64,000 nucleotides of DNA from positions 3,038,001-3,102,000 of the forward strand of contig VRMN01000001.1 in assembly GCA_008690995.1 (NCBI GenBank), given 5' to 3'. Of the stretch, positions 18,150-28,043 are shown one piece after another (position 1 is the first letter of the stretch; each line of letters begins with the position of its first letter). The position numbers and the translations under genes are program-made. The notes below the pieces were generated by a model. That model was not told the origin of the DNA and did no database searches. It saw only the letters and a list, made by a program, of their open reading frames with translations. The DNA is from Porphyridium purpureum. Lineage: Eukaryota > Rhodophyta > Bangiophyceae > Porphyridiales > Porphyridiaceae.

Positions 18150-19532
18150 CTACAACACCTTCACTTCGGCAAGAATATGAGCGATTGGGATAATCATTGC
18201 GCCAGGGAATCTCCCCAGTGTTCCGTGCTGCCCAATTGAAATTTCGTCGTACCCGCGGACTTCATTCGCGCGCTCGCAACTATTAGTAGCATGATGTCTG
18301 ACCCCACTGCCAATTTGTTTCTCGCTGTCGGCTATCCAGCGAAAGGCATCAAAAGTTACTGGGCTTGAGCCTAAGACGGAGGCAATCACAGGCACAGGTT
18401 CACAGCTGTGGTCGCCATATTCAACAGGAGTCGAATGATCGCCTAGAACAATCAACCCAAACGGGGCTTTGAGGTGCTCCATCCCGGTGATAATCTGGCC
18501 CAACATGTTGTCAATTTTTTCGAGCCACTCGACGCGCCTGGCACGATCTCTATCGTGACCAGCGTCGTCAACAGCTTTGATGTGCAAAACGCCAAAGTCA
18601 AACTGCCCAGACGAGAGATGTTCAACAGTGGCACGACCTTTTGCCGAAAGGTCAGTAAAGTAGTCCCCAGTCGCACCAGGAACGTCCACAATGTGCATGT
18701 CCAGCGTCAAGCCGAGTCCAGCAATAATCTTCGTGGGAGCAATCATGAACGTCCGCATACCGTGCAGCTCGTGGAATGACGGAACATCCAGACGCATCCC
18801 CGCACCCCGCAATAGCACTGCGTTTGCCGGCGGCAAGCCACGCTGCTTGCGATCCACGTTAATAGGGTGCTCTGAAAGCACATCCATGAAGCACGCCGAT
18901 AGCTCGTTCACAATTGCACTGGTTCGCCGCGCCGCGCCATCCGTATCGGCGTCGGGCAAGGGTTTGCACCGCTTCAGTGGCCGGTCATCGAGCAATGGGT
19001 CGGTTCCTGAGATACGATCAGATAGCCCTGGCGCCCGTATCATGACTCCACATCGGTGCTCTGTGGCGTATTGCACAGTGACCTCTACCTCTGGGAAATT
19101 AGGTAACCTCGTGCCGTCCAACGCCGCGCACAAGTCAGGTCCCATGCCTTCAAAGTTTCTGTCCGCGCGGCGGCGCACTACCGTCCACCCACTGCTGCTG
19201 TTGTCGCTGTTGTTGCCGTCCAAGGCGCTGCTCCGCGCCACAGTTGCAAAGTTGGACTTGAACGCTACATCACCCGGGCGCATGTCGATCCCGGCGCCCA
19301 TCGACTCAAACGCACCCCTGCCACGATAAAAGCGCCGTGGTTCAATGCCAAACATCGCCATGTGTGCCGTGTCCGAGCCGCAAGCCAAGCCCGGATGCAC
19401 AGGATCCATCAAGCCGGTCGCCCCTGTCCGGGCCGCGGCGTCCAAATGCGGTACATAAGCAGACTGCAGCGGCGTTTCGGGACCAGCGTCCCCGACGCCG
19501 TCGATCACAAGTAGCAGCACAGGACGCCGCAT
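18150..19532 (-). CDS. apgM: Archaeal-type cofactor-independent phosphoglycerate mutase
   Basis: The 460-residue enzyme belongs to the alkaline-phosphatase superfamily, aPGAM branch, and should interconvert 3- and 2-phosphoglycerate in glycolysis and gluconeogenesis. The N-terminal metal site is LLLVIDGVGD. The catalytic Ser motif ACGSDTAHMAMFG matches the archaeal SD.AH..L.G pattern rather than the bacterial GNSEVGH. The C-terminal metal ligands are in HIKAVDDAGHDRD and GDHSTPVEYGDHSCEPVPV. An insertion rich in Ser and Asn (about residues 104-114) makes it longer than archaeal enzymes (about 410). There is no obvious signal or transit peptide, so it is probably cytosolic. Its start lies only 120 bp from the 3' end of the glycosyltransferase gene on the same strand. 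The ATG at 19532 is first in frame. Confidence 0.85.
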   Translation of the reverse strand: MRRPVLLLVIDGVGDAGPETPLQSAYVPHLDAAARTGATGLMDPVHPGLACGSDTAHMAMFGIEPRRFYRGRGAFESMGAGIDMRPGDVAFKSNFATVARSSALDGNNSDNSSSGWTVVRRRADRNFEGMGPDLCAALDGTRLPNFPEVEVTVQYATEHRCGVMIRAPGLSDRISGTDPLLDDRPLKRCKPLPDADTDGAARRTSAIVNELSACFMDVLSEHPINVDRKQRGLPPANAVLLRGAGMRLDVPSFHELHGMRTFMIAPTKIIAGLGLTLDMHIVDVPGATGDYFTDLSAKGRATVEHLSSGQFDFGVLHIKAVDDAGHDRDRARRVEWLEKIDNMLGQIITGMEHLKAPFGLIVLGDHSTPVEYGDHSCEPVPVIASVLGSSPVTFDAFRWIADSEKQIGSGVRHHATNSCERANEVRGYDEISIGQHGTLGRFPGAMIIPIAHILAEVKVL

Positions 19533-19651
19533 TGTCTAGCCCGACAGGACAGTCGCGTCAGAGATTTCAACGTGGCCTCTATGACAACAAATGCACTGGC
19601 ACGGAGAGATAGTCTGGAATTACATTTATTGCATATGTGCTGTTTATCGCG

Positions 19652-22600
19652 TCACACACCATACGCGTGCTGCAGAGGCACGCGTGCGTTTGCCAGCTGC
19701 TCGACCTCAGCGATTGCTTCCGCGATATCCTCGAGCATGAAAGAAGAGTCAAACTTCACGTTCGGAGTGTGGATTTGTGCCTTGGCGTACCGAAAGTGTG
19801 CCAGATATCCCTTCTTCGGATTGAAGTACGTTTCGCGACACCGATCTGACTTGAACTTGAAAGCACCGTGCTGATTCGAGTAAAATGTCGTCTCGTTCGC
19901 GAGAAAGAGCGCTTTGCTTGAGCCGCGGTCCCGGTATGTAATGGGCAGCACCCGGCGATACTGGAATTGTTGAACGACGCTCTTCCAGGCCACTCGCTCC
20001 CATTCTGGCGAAGCGTTTGGCGCGGAGTGTTCAGCGACCCAGGACATGCCACTGCTACTGGCATTTCCACCGGGTAGCAACTCAAAGTGCCACCACCGCA
20101 TGCGCACTTGACAGATGTCCTCATATTTGGATGAACGCCAGCGATTCAGAAGTATCTCCAGTGGCGTGCTAAAATTCGTCGGAAGCAGACCATGGCCGGT
20201 AGTATTCTGCGTCAAGCCTTCCGCATTCAAGTCGTCTGAAGTGACACCGGAAGTGGCTCTCTTCTTCTTGCTCTTCTTCAATGACCTTTCCATGACCTTT
20301 TTGTCGAGGAAGACAAATTCGTCCACGTCAAGTACCATCATCACGTCATGAAACTTGGCATAGCGATCGATATGCGTTGAAAACACCACGCGCTGGTGAT
20401 CGCGCATGCGCGCGATGAGGTCTGGTACGGGCGGTAACAAGCGCATCCACGGTTCAGGTTTCTCCTTCAAAATGCGGTTTCGTCGCGTTGGGATGATCCT
20501 CACGCGGCCAGTGGCAACAAATGTGCTCAAGGAGGCTCGAACTTGGGTGGTATCCATGCCGTCCACGTACACTGTGAAGCTATCGAATCCAAAGTGCCAA
20601 TGGTAAGCCAGCCATTCGGGCAGTCGCTCTAGCGACGATGGCTGGTGCAAGCCCTCCGGTGTGCGTAGCGAATACTCTGGGTCCACCATTGTGACCAATG
20701 CGTTGGTTTTCGAAGCGTTCCCTTCTCCTGGCGGCAGAATGTCAAGCGCAGGATCCCACTCGCACAGCCCACCTAGCTCGAAGCCGAACGTGGGTGAAAA
20801 AACTTTCAAGTTGGACTCTGTTTCTCCGAGCATCCTTTGGTTCTGCTGAGCAATAAAAAGATTTGCATTCTCTAGAACTGGAAACACCTTGCTTCGCGCT
20901 GCATACTGCGGCGAGCCGAGTCGAGTGTGATTCTTCGCGGATGGCACCTGCGCCAAAAAGGAGTCGCAATGATATCCATACAATGTTTCATACCGAACTT
21001 CCCAAGTCGATTCACCGATGTAATCGCGTGGTGGAGGGTCTACATGGCATGCAACCGACTCCCCGTTTCCTAATCTGAACCGGAAAGGAATACCCTGGTT
21101 CAGGAAAGAGAATGCACTTGGCTCAAACGGGCCGCGGTACTTGACCAAGAAATGAATCGAAAAACGCTGCCAGCCCAAAGCGATCTCGTCGTCACTCTCG
21201 TGATTCCCATCCACTCCGACCAAATACGCATCGAGAAGAAACACCTGTCGTGCCTCGAAAGCATTTTGATTGGAAATTTCGAGCTCCGAGGACGGGGGTC
21301 CCGTCCCCCAGCTCAATAAGGGCGCTAGCTGCGCGAATTTAATCGCACCTGCGCAAGATGCCTCATCCGTCGACGCGACCGCCACACGAATGTTCGTGTC
21401 GGCAAAAATGCGATAATGCCGCTTTGTCGACAGCTTGTCGCGAGTCTGAAACGGGTCACGAATACGAGCCACCATGGAATCTTCACCTTCTGCGCTGTGG
21501 ACGCTTTTGCGCACATCCAACTCGGCAGGCGCGCCGCCAATAATACCATATTTAGCGAGCTGTAGCTGCGTCTGAAAGGCAAAGTTCATCAACTCACGAC
21601 GCGAGCTTGCTCCGTCTAGCGGTTGGCTCCTGCAATGCGAGCGCGGGAGCTTTTCACGGTTGAAGCGTGCAAGAAAGGCATTTGAAATCGAGCGCGGCGA
21701 GAGCAAGTCTTCTTCAAGATGCTCACGAGAGCAATTCGTACGAAGCACGCTGTATGCGGCCTGCCGCTTAGGGTATCGGCTCGTTTCACCATGTACCTCA
21801 TTCGCGATGGCGGAATCACATCGCTGACTTGTGTACAAATTGATCAATAGATCCTCCGAAACGAGCGGGCGGGAACCGGGATGCAGCTCCACGAGGCCCA
21901 GACCATATGCACATGGTTGGGCCTCTGTCTGCAGGGGAGGGAATACGGCCTGAAGTGGAGTGCTCACGTTCTGCTGGGCAACCAAGGCTTCACTGAAAGC
22001 AAGATACTCGTCAGGGCTGGCAAATAAAACGTATGACTCCATTTCGCGATATCGCTCAGCATGTAGCGCAAACACCAGTTTTCGGTGCTGCAAAATCGTG
22101 CTGCCAGGTAGGCGCGTCGTTGACACACATCGGGCCACGCCGTTTCCTGAAAATGGCCGCAGCTGCTCGCGGAGCGCGCTAGGACAGTCTCCATCCACGT
22201 ACAACGTCACAAAGTCAAAACCCACAGTGAGATGGTACCCAATCCATTGAAGTATGTGTTGAGTAGACAAAAACTGCTCCTTTTCTCTGTCAGCACCCTG
22301 TTCATCACTGCCCACGGCCCAATCCAAGTCTGGCTGCGCAACCATAGCAGCAAGAGAGTGTGTAGCAGAAGTCGGCGCTTGAATCGCTCCATCTATGACA
22401 GCGTCCCACGCACACACATGCAAAGGAATCATGCGCTGCTCTAGGCTTGGGCCTGCTCCGTCCCGGGCTGTCACGCGTAAGCTGACATCTACTGCGCCAG
22501 CTTTACTCGTCGACTCATTGACGAGCTCGCTTTCGATGCCGCCGCATGAATACCACAGCAATGCAATTCCTTCCGTAGAGTCCCGTGAAGACTCCGTACC

Positions 22601-23221
22601 CAGCGCCTGCTGCTCACATGATACAGTTGTTGACCCGTTTGCGACGAGCAGGTGCAGGCTCCAAACCGCCTCGAACCCTCTAGTGCTTGCAACGTGGCGA
22701 ACAGGAAATACATGCAGCAGTGCCAGTCGCACGCGAACATGGTTGCCGTCACCTTGCGTGAACGGGCTAAGGTATGCGGACGCGAGCGTCGCGCGCTCAT
22801 CGTCACCCCATTCCGCGAGTTGAATGTGATTTTGCAGGGCTTCTGTGCCTGTGCATGCCTTCATGGTATTATCCCGCGCCATGTGCCGCGCCCTTTGCAA
22901 CATGTACCCGGCCGCGGATACATGCCTGCTGCCGTCGTGCTGGGCACGCCCTGATGAGGCTGGTGGATGTGCATGACGAATCGCGAGCGACATGTTGCGA
23001 ATCGACATGCTCCATAGCGCGGTGACAAGCAACACCGCCAACAGGAGCAGTGCCCTGTTGTACAAAAAATGGCCGCAGGGCACTTGTCGGATGCGCGAAA
23101 CCCACGTGCGCGCCGCACCACTTGGCATGTGCGCACGTACTGGGATCATGCGGACGGTGTCGATGTTATCCAAGTCATACCCGCCCTTTGACGTGTCGAC
23201 CTCATACGCAAGGCACACCAT
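19652..23221 (-). CDS. Type II membrane protein with two GT92-like glycosyltransferase domains
   Basis: The 1189-residue protein has a cytosolic N-terminus and one membrane anchor at about 57-73 (ALLLLAVLLVTALW), the layout of a Golgi glycosyltransferase. Two related domains follow. The C-terminal one has PEWLAYHWHFGFDSFTVYVD near 870-890, QRVVFSTHIDRYAKF, and the metal-binding motif VLDVDEFVFLD near 967. The N-terminal one has WIGYHLTVGFDFVTLYVDGD near 330 and HRKLVFALHAERYREM, but the acidic motif reads ASPDEYLAF near 403. GT92 (DUF23) enzymes include GALS1 galactan synthase of plants. The first copy may have lost or changed catalysis. It is a plausible enzyme of cell-surface polysaccharide or glycoprotein synthesis (inference). 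The ATG at 23221 is first in frame. Confidence 0.75.
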   Translation of the reverse strand: MVCLAYEVDTSKGGYDLDNIDTVRMIPVRAHMPSGAARTWVSRIRQVPCGHFLYNRALLLLAVLLVTALWSMSIRNMSLAIRHAHPPASSGRAQHDGSRHVSAAGYMLQRARHMARDNTMKACTGTEALQNHIQLAEWGDDERATLASAYLSPFTQGDGNHVRVRLALLHVFPVRHVASTRGFEAVWSLHLLVANGSTTVSCEQQALGTESSRDSTEGIALLWYSCGGIESELVNESTSKAGAVDVSLRVTARDGAGPSLEQRMIPLHVCAWDAVIDGAIQAPTSATHSLAAMVAQPDLDWAVGSDEQGADREKEQFLSTQHILQWIGYHLTVGFDFVTLYVDGDCPSALREQLRPFSGNGVARCVSTTRLPGSTILQHRKLVFALHAERYREMESYVLFASPDEYLAFSEALVAQQNVSTPLQAVFPPLQTEAQPCAYGLGLVELHPGSRPLVSEDLLINLYTSQRCDSAIANEVHGETSRYPKRQAAYSVLRTNCSREHLEEDLLSPRSISNAFLARFNREKLPRSHCRSQPLDGASSRRELMNFAFQTQLQLAKYGIIGGAPAELDVRKSVHSAEGEDSMVARIRDPFQTRDKLSTKRHYRIFADTNIRVAVASTDEASCAGAIKFAQLAPLLSWGTGPPSSELEISNQNAFEARQVFLLDAYLVGVDGNHESDDEIALGWQRFSIHFLVKYRGPFEPSAFSFLNQGIPFRFRLGNGESVACHVDPPPRDYIGESTWEVRYETLYGYHCDSFLAQVPSAKNHTRLGSPQYAARSKVFPVLENANLFIAQQNQRMLGETESNLKVFSPTFGFELGGLCEWDPALDILPPGEGNASKTNALVTMVDPEYSLRTPEGLHQPSSLERLPEWLAYHWHFGFDSFTVYVDGMDTTQVRASLSTFVATGRVRIIPTRRNRILKEKPEPWMRLLPPVPDLIARMRDHQRVVFSTHIDRYAKFHDVMMVLDVDEFVFLDKKVMERSLKKSKKKRATSGVTSDDLNAEGLTQNTTGHGLLPTNFSTPLEILLNRWRSSKYEDICQVRMRWWHFELLPGGNASSSGMSWVAEHSAPNASPEWERVAWKSVVQQFQYRRVLPITYRDRGSSKALFLANETTFYSNQHGAFKFKSDRCRETYFNPKKGYLAHFRYAKAQIHTPNVKFDSSFMLEDIAEAIAEVEQLANARVPLQHAYGV

Positions 23222-24749
23222 TCTCTCGCACGGCCACGCCGCTGTTGCTACGCCTTGACGTCGCCGCTACAAGCCAAGCACCACGCAGCGTTCCATTTTG
23301 TAGCGCCGCGGCACAGCGTCTCGTTCAGCCGCACGCCGCATGATCATGATCATGCTTTTTACCACCCATCATAAACTCAGCTGCCGTGCACGCCGTTCGC
23401 CTCAACACGCGTGCATGCTCAACCGACCCCAACCAACGCACGCCGCACCTTAATCAACGCCATTCAGAGCCCCCATTTTTTATGCGTCCTTCCCCCTTCC
23501 CCTCGCGACGCCGCTCAGGAGCTCCTCCAATTTAACACGCCCCGAACAATCACCGACGTGCACAACACAACACGCTCCAGCTGTACCTCACCGCTCACCC
23601 GATACAACCCCCACCGCCCCGTCAAAATCATCGGAAATCCCAGAACATACGCAAACACGCCTATTTTGTGATATATTGAACTATTCCGCAAGGGTTGCGC
23701 CGCCTTCCCTCTTTTTCTTCCCCGACGCGCAACACGCCAAAACATTTCATGGCTAGATTCATGGATTCACCACAACACGTTCTGCCCCTTTTTTGGTGGT
23801 TCTTTTTGTGCACTGTGTGTTGTTTTCTGTTTGGTTCCTCTCCAAGAACGTCTGTAAACGGGGGAATAGTGTCATGCGGGTTCTCTCAGCGCAGCCAGCA
23901 TTTCTTATAACGAAACGCGGCGGTTCTGCGATTTTCCGCGCGTTGAGTTGGCTCTCAACGAACCGAACGCGCGCGATGTGGTGTTGCTTATTTGTGTTTC
24001 TGTGTCCAGGGTTCGCTCCTTGTGATAAAGATCAGAAAACCAAACGAAGCATAATTCACACGGAAGGGTTAAAAATTAAAGGAGGGTTTGGGGTGTCGCA
24101 CTGTACCGCAAAGTACGGTTAAAGGCCAACTGGATAAACCGCGTTTGAGGAAATGTGGCTCGATAGGGTAACGCGGTTGGGGTTAATGTGGGGTGTTTGG
24201 GTGGGGGTGAGCTCACCCGAGCCGCCGTGCTTTATTCCCTCTGCCGTGTTTGCCGGCTTCCGCGCTATGCGTGGTATTGACTGTGTCCGGAGTGGGTTGA
24301 CACGCGTCGTGGAACGCACGCTTTCTTGCGAAAAGAAGGAATAAGGATATCGGCGTTGCTTTCTTGTTGCCGCGCAGGTTGGTGGAGAGTATTCCCACTG
24401 GCCAGTCCATCCGTGGGTGCGTGGCGATGGGCATCCCCTCCCCGGCCGCTATGGCACAATGAGTTGCGGGTGGCGCTGTCGCAGAATCTGCGTGGCGTGC
24501 GTCGCAAATGAAGCGGGTTGCGTGGTCTCGTCATGAATATAGAGTGCCAGTCGCCAGCGAGCAGGCCAGCTTGTCTAGCCTGTGCCGGGTACTTATTGCT
24601 CTCCTTCGGTGTCGACCGCAGCTCGCAGGCATCCCAGGCAGGACGGGCTGTGCCTTGGTCGTCTGTCTTGCAAAGGTAACGGCCCGAGCTGGGTTGACAG
24701 AGTATAGAGCCAGCAGTCAGGACAAGGAGTATCGCAGTTCGAGCACAGC
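23222..24749. other. 1.5-kb divergent promoter region
   Basis: This lies between the starts of the GT92-like and leishmanolysin-like genes. It contains a perfect 18-bp palindrome at 23338-23355, CTGTACC at 23581, ACTGTAC at 24100-24106, and a G-rich stretch at about 24164-24210. Open frames here lack ATG starts or protein-like composition. Confidence 0.45.
23338..23355. repeat. Perfect 18-bp palindrome
   Basis: GCATGATCATGATCATGC reads the same on both strands, 117 bp upstream of the GT92-like start. It contains three overlapping TGATCA-type half sites and may be a dimeric protein-binding site. Confidence 0.5.
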
Positions 24750-26018
24750 ATGGCAATCCGCTCAGCTTTCGTGATCCTGCTCATTGGTGCGGCTGCTCTG
24801 ATCTTGCTGTGTTCAGAAGTGGCGGCGGGTAAAGGGAGAGGAGGGAACGGTAGACCTACGCCATCGCCTACATCGGTAGCGTCGCCAGCTCCAACAGCCG
24901 CGCCAGTTCCAACGGAGACGGCTGCGCCGAAGAAAGGACGAGGCAAGAGAACACCTGAGACAACGACAGCCAGTCCGTCGCCGTCGCCATCGCCATCGCC
25001 ATCTCTGCACCCGCAAGCAGAGTTGACGACAGGGGTCAGCTGTAATGGCTTGGAGTATTGTCCTTTGGAGATCAACTTGATTCCGAACGGAAACCAGGAT
25101 CCACGTGCGGTCGAGGTCTTTGAGCTGGCGTACGCCAAGTTACGCAACATCGTGCGTGGCCAAAACCTGATTCAGCAGGCTGTGACGGTGAATATCTATT
25201 ATAGAGTCAATGGACTTGACGGGCTGGAAGGCGTTCTTGGAAGTGCAAAGCATTATGAGCACATAGCTGTTTGTACCGGGGAGGTTTCAAGCACATGCAG
25301 CTACGATGCATTGCCCACTCTAGGCGAAATGATTTTTGACTCCAACGATTTCTTTTTCGGTGTTGAGTACGCTGCGTGGAGGGACTATTGGGTCTTGGTG
25401 ACCTTGCACGAGCTGTTGCACTTGCTAGGCGTGGGGTCTTTCTGGATTAATCGTTTTGTCCGAGCAGGCTACAATACGCGCGTTGACTGCATCTCCGGAT
25501 CGTACGCGCGCTACAAGTACCCAGCAGCAATGCGCGAGTGGAATGCATTGGGGGGTTCTGGATCTCCCCCCGTCGAGTTCTCCACGTTGAGGCCCGGCAC
25601 TGATTGCACACATTGGGACGAGTTGCAGCTTGACGCCGAACTAATGACCGGAATTTCAAACACCTATTTAAATAGCTTGACGCAGGCCCCCTTGGAGAAG
25701 GTGAGCGCAATCACCTTTGGCGCCATGGAAGATCTCAACTACGTGCTGGACTGGAGTCTAGTCGAGGGGTATTCAATGGGTCAAGCACAGCGCATCCCGT
25801 TGGACGAGCGACTGGAAACCTCGCAGAAGTCAAACAAAGCAAGCGAACGAGGTAGGGTCGAGAAGCAAAGGCAACGACAGTGGGGAAAGCTGGCAGCCAA
25901 CTTTCAGGCAAAAGGCGGGATCCAGGAAATTTGGCAGGACGCGCCAGATTACGTGGCGCCATTGATGGATCGCCGAGGCAACCTTGTTGCGCACGGAAGC
26001 CAGAGGAGACCTTTGTAA
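24750..26018 (+). CDS. Secreted leishmanolysin-like metalloprotease (M8)
   Basis: The 422-residue protein has a signal peptide (core FVILLIGAAALILLCSEVAA, cleavage near 26) and a Pro/Thr/Ser spacer to about 88. The catalytic domain shows the zinc motif HELLHLLGVG at 220-229. HWDE at 288-291 could supply the third ligand, and DAELMTG at 295-301 is the Met-turn signature of leishmanolysin-like metzincins. Six or more cysteines in the catalytic part suit an exported enzyme. The C-terminal 70 residues are basic and Gln/Arg-rich, without a GPI-type hydrophobic tail. It probably cleaves extracellular proteins, perhaps in wall turnover (inference). The ATG at 24750 sits directly before the signal peptide. 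It is followed by the DUF218 gene on the same strand 213 bp later. Confidence 0.8.
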   Translation: MAIRSAFVILLIGAAALILLCSEVAAGKGRGGNGRPTPSPTSVASPAPTAAPVPTETAAPKKGRGKRTPETTTASPSPSPSPSPSLHPQAELTTGVSCNGLEYCPLEINLIPNGNQDPRAVEVFELAYAKLRNIVRGQNLIQQAVTVNIYYRVNGLDGLEGVLGSAKHYEHIAVCTGEVSSTCSYDALPTLGEMIFDSNDFFFGVEYAAWRDYWVLVTLHELLHLLGVGSFWINRFVRAGYNTRVDCISGSYARYKYPAAMREWNALGGSGSPPVEFSTLRPGTDCTHWDELQLDAELMTGISNTYLNSLTQAPLEKVSAITFGAMEDLNYVLDWSLVEGYSMGQAQRIPLDERLETSQKSNKASERGRVEKQRQRQWGKLAANFQAKGGIQEIWQDAPDYVAPLMDRRGNLVAHGSQRRPL

Positions 26019-26231
26019 GATCGACTCGTTTCATGGTAAAGCGTTCTGTTCGCAAGTTTTCCATCAGAATCGATTTCTGCGAACCCCGATCTGAAAGGTT
26101 TACAACTTGTGCACTTCCCGGCACTCTTTTGCGTAGGCCACCGTCCCGTCTCACTAAAGTTTGTCGATGACACTACTATACGATTCCTCGGCAGCTGGTC
26201 CGCAAGCGCGCGGGAAATCAAGCACGCTTCC

Positions 26232-27296
26232 ATGAAGATGACCGCGCCAGGCGGCCACCATGGCCCGCATAGTCCGCATAGTCCGCATGGTCCGCACGGT
26301 TCACATGCTCATCGGCTGCTCGGCACGGGATCGAGTTGGCGCGTGTTGGTTTTCATCGCGGCTTGCGTCGGCGCGACTGTATGTGTTGTTTTCGCATTGG
26401 GATATGGCCTCTTTGCAACTCACGAAATGGCCAGCAATGGGTTGACTCTAACGAGCGGTGTAGCGGCGCGGATAGCGCTGAGCACGTCGTTCAAAAGCAT
26501 GCACGAGATAGAAAATGCAGTCCGGGTTCGCGAGATGGCATACGATCTGCACGAGTTTGCGGCGCTGAGAAACCTCATCATGTGTGCCGGGCATACAGTG
26601 TACAAGGGCACCAGCTATGATCGAGACAGCATAGCAAACGAGTCGAACTGGGTATTGGAGCGAAATCAAGTAGGCCAGCTACCAGCGTACCTCGCGCACA
26701 TAAGGACCAGCGTCGAGCTGGCGGCGAAGGACCCTTTGGCGCTTCTCCTATTTTCCGGCGGACAAACTCGCAGAGATGCGGGACCGACGTCGGAAGCGCA
26801 GACGTACTGGAAGACAGCTCAGGCTTTCGACTGGTACGGGCTGAATGCCAGGGATTCGCCGCATGCCGTGAGCCATCGCATCTTTACGGAGGAATTTGCA
26901 CGCGACTCGTTTGAGAATCTGCTCTTCTCGGTCTGCCGATTCAGGGAAATGACCGGACATTATCCGGACCATTTAACGGTGGTTTCATTCGGCTTCAAGG
27001 AGCGGAGGTTTCGCACCCTTCACCGCCAGGCGCTGCGCTGGCCGGCCGAGCGTTTTCACTATGTTGGCGTAGATTTGGAGCCTCCATCAAAGGCACTGAT
27101 TGACGGCGAGCAGGCAAACGCGGCCAATTTATTCAGAGAAGATCCATACGGCTGTGACTCTCCAACGCTGGTGGCCAAACGAAAGGGCAGAAATCCGTGG
27201 CTCCGATTCATGCCATACCCAGACGGCTGCCCTGAGATCGCAGAAATATTTGTACAGTGCGGACGCGTTCCGTTCGAGGGCCCATTGCCATGGTGA
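26232..27296 (+). CDS. DUF218 (YdcF-like) single-pass membrane protein
   Basis: The 354-residue product has a His/Pro/Gly-rich N-terminus (GPHSPHSPHGPHGSH at 11-25), one membrane segment at about 37-60 and a large C-terminal domain. That domain matches eukaryotic DUF218 proteins: LLLFSGGQTRRDAGP near 173, TSEAQTYW, then RDSFENLLFSVCRFRE and YPDHLTVVSFGFKERRF with LHRQALRW and YVGVDLEPP. Bacterial relatives (SanA, YdcF, ElyC) act in envelope metabolism; the eukaryotic function is not established. The orientation would place the domain in the lumen or outside. The ATG at 26232 is the first in frame; the open frame upstream starts with GTG. Confidence 0.75.
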   Translation: MKMTAPGGHHGPHSPHSPHGPHGSHAHRLLGTGSSWRVLVFIAACVGATVCVVFALGYGLFATHEMASNGLTLTSGVAARIALSTSFKSMHEIENAVRVREMAYDLHEFAALRNLIMCAGHTVYKGTSYDRDSIANESNWVLERNQVGQLPAYLAHIRTSVELAAKDPLALLLFSGGQTRRDAGPTSEAQTYWKTAQAFDWYGLNARDSPHAVSHRIFTEEFARDSFENLLFSVCRFREMTGHYPDHLTVVSFGFKERRFRTLHRQALRWPAERFHYVGVDLEPPSKALIDGEQANAANLFREDPYGCDSPTLVAKRKGRNPWLRFMPYPDGCPEIAEIFVQCGRVPFEGPLPW

Positions 27297-27539
27297 AGGC
27301 AGAGAGCTGACGAGATTCAATTGCACGAATAAGTTTTGTCTGTTTTTGTGAATCCGTTACAGCGCCCAGTACGGAGCACAATCACACGCTCGCATGACTC
27401 GGTGGATGCAACAAGTCGTCGAAAAGCACTTGGCAGATTCTCCAGCTGCCGGGAAAGTGAACACGTGCCACAAAAGTCGTGGCTCTCATCGTGTGCATGC
27501 TGGCGTGCACACAATGTGGGAGGACTGCTTGATCCGCGA
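27297..27539. other. Intergenic between convergent DUF218 and rhodanese genes
   Basis: A 243-bp gap holding both 3' flanks; no other signal seen. Confidence 0.5.
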
Positions 27540-28043
27540 TCAAAGACCTAACGACTCTGCGACATGCTTCGGTCCTCCTCCGTTGTAGGCCTCATATCCG
27601 AGCTCTTTGAGAATCGCAGCTGCCTTTCCACCCCGTCCGCCAGCTCCGCAGTGTGTGACATAAACGGTATTCTTATCGAGGGTAACTCCCGCGCTCTTGA
27701 GCTTCTCGACGAATTCGTCAGGCGTGGTTGCGCGCTCGCTCTGGGGCACTCCTTCCATGTTGAGGGGCACGTGCACTGCCCCTGGTACGGAGTCCGGCGG
27801 CCCACCCTTACCCTGCGCAACCTCATTCGGATCGCGCACGTCCAAGACGACCGGCGATTTCAGCGCGGCCAGGACGGACGCTTCTACCACTGCCTTGTCC
27901 GCCATGCTGAGCCGTGACCACGGGTCCGCACCTCTTGCACGCGCGCTGTGCCGAACGACGACGCTCCTCCGATCCGCGACCTTGCTCCTGTCTTTCCCAC
28001 CAATGACCCAGGCACACGGACGCGAAACCACACACACAAACAT
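27540..28043 (-). CDS. Single-domain rhodanese
   Basis: The 167-residue product has one rhodanese domain at about 47-165. Landmarks are VVLDVRDPNEVAQG, VPGAVHVPLN and the active-site loop VTHCGAGGRGGKAA with Cys132 (CxxxxR). It ends with GYEAYNGGGPKHVAESLG. Rhodaneses move sulfane sulfur from thiosulfate or a persulfide donor to an acceptor via a Cys persulfide. The first 45 residues are basic and Ser-rich and may target an organelle; an internal Met (MADKAVVEAS) is an alternative cytosolic start. I chose the ATG at 28043. Only about 70 bp separate this start from the inserted copia element, which may have replaced upstream promoter sequence. Confidence 0.8.
   Translation of the reverse strand: MFVCVVSRPCAWVIGGKDRSKVADRRSVVVRHSARARGADPWSRLSMADKAVVEASVLAALKSPVVLDVRDPNEVAQGKGGPPDSVPGAVHVPLNMEGVPQSERATTPDEFVEKLKSAGVTLDKNTVYVTHCGAGGRGGKAAAILKELGYEAYNGGGPKHVAESLGL

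Noticed and set aside
24265-24756. Minus-strand frame of 163 codons with a signal-like hydrophobic start
   Set aside because: It begins with TTG rather than ATG, overlaps the start of the leishmanolysin-like gene on the other strand and has Arg/His/Pro/Ser-rich shadow composition.
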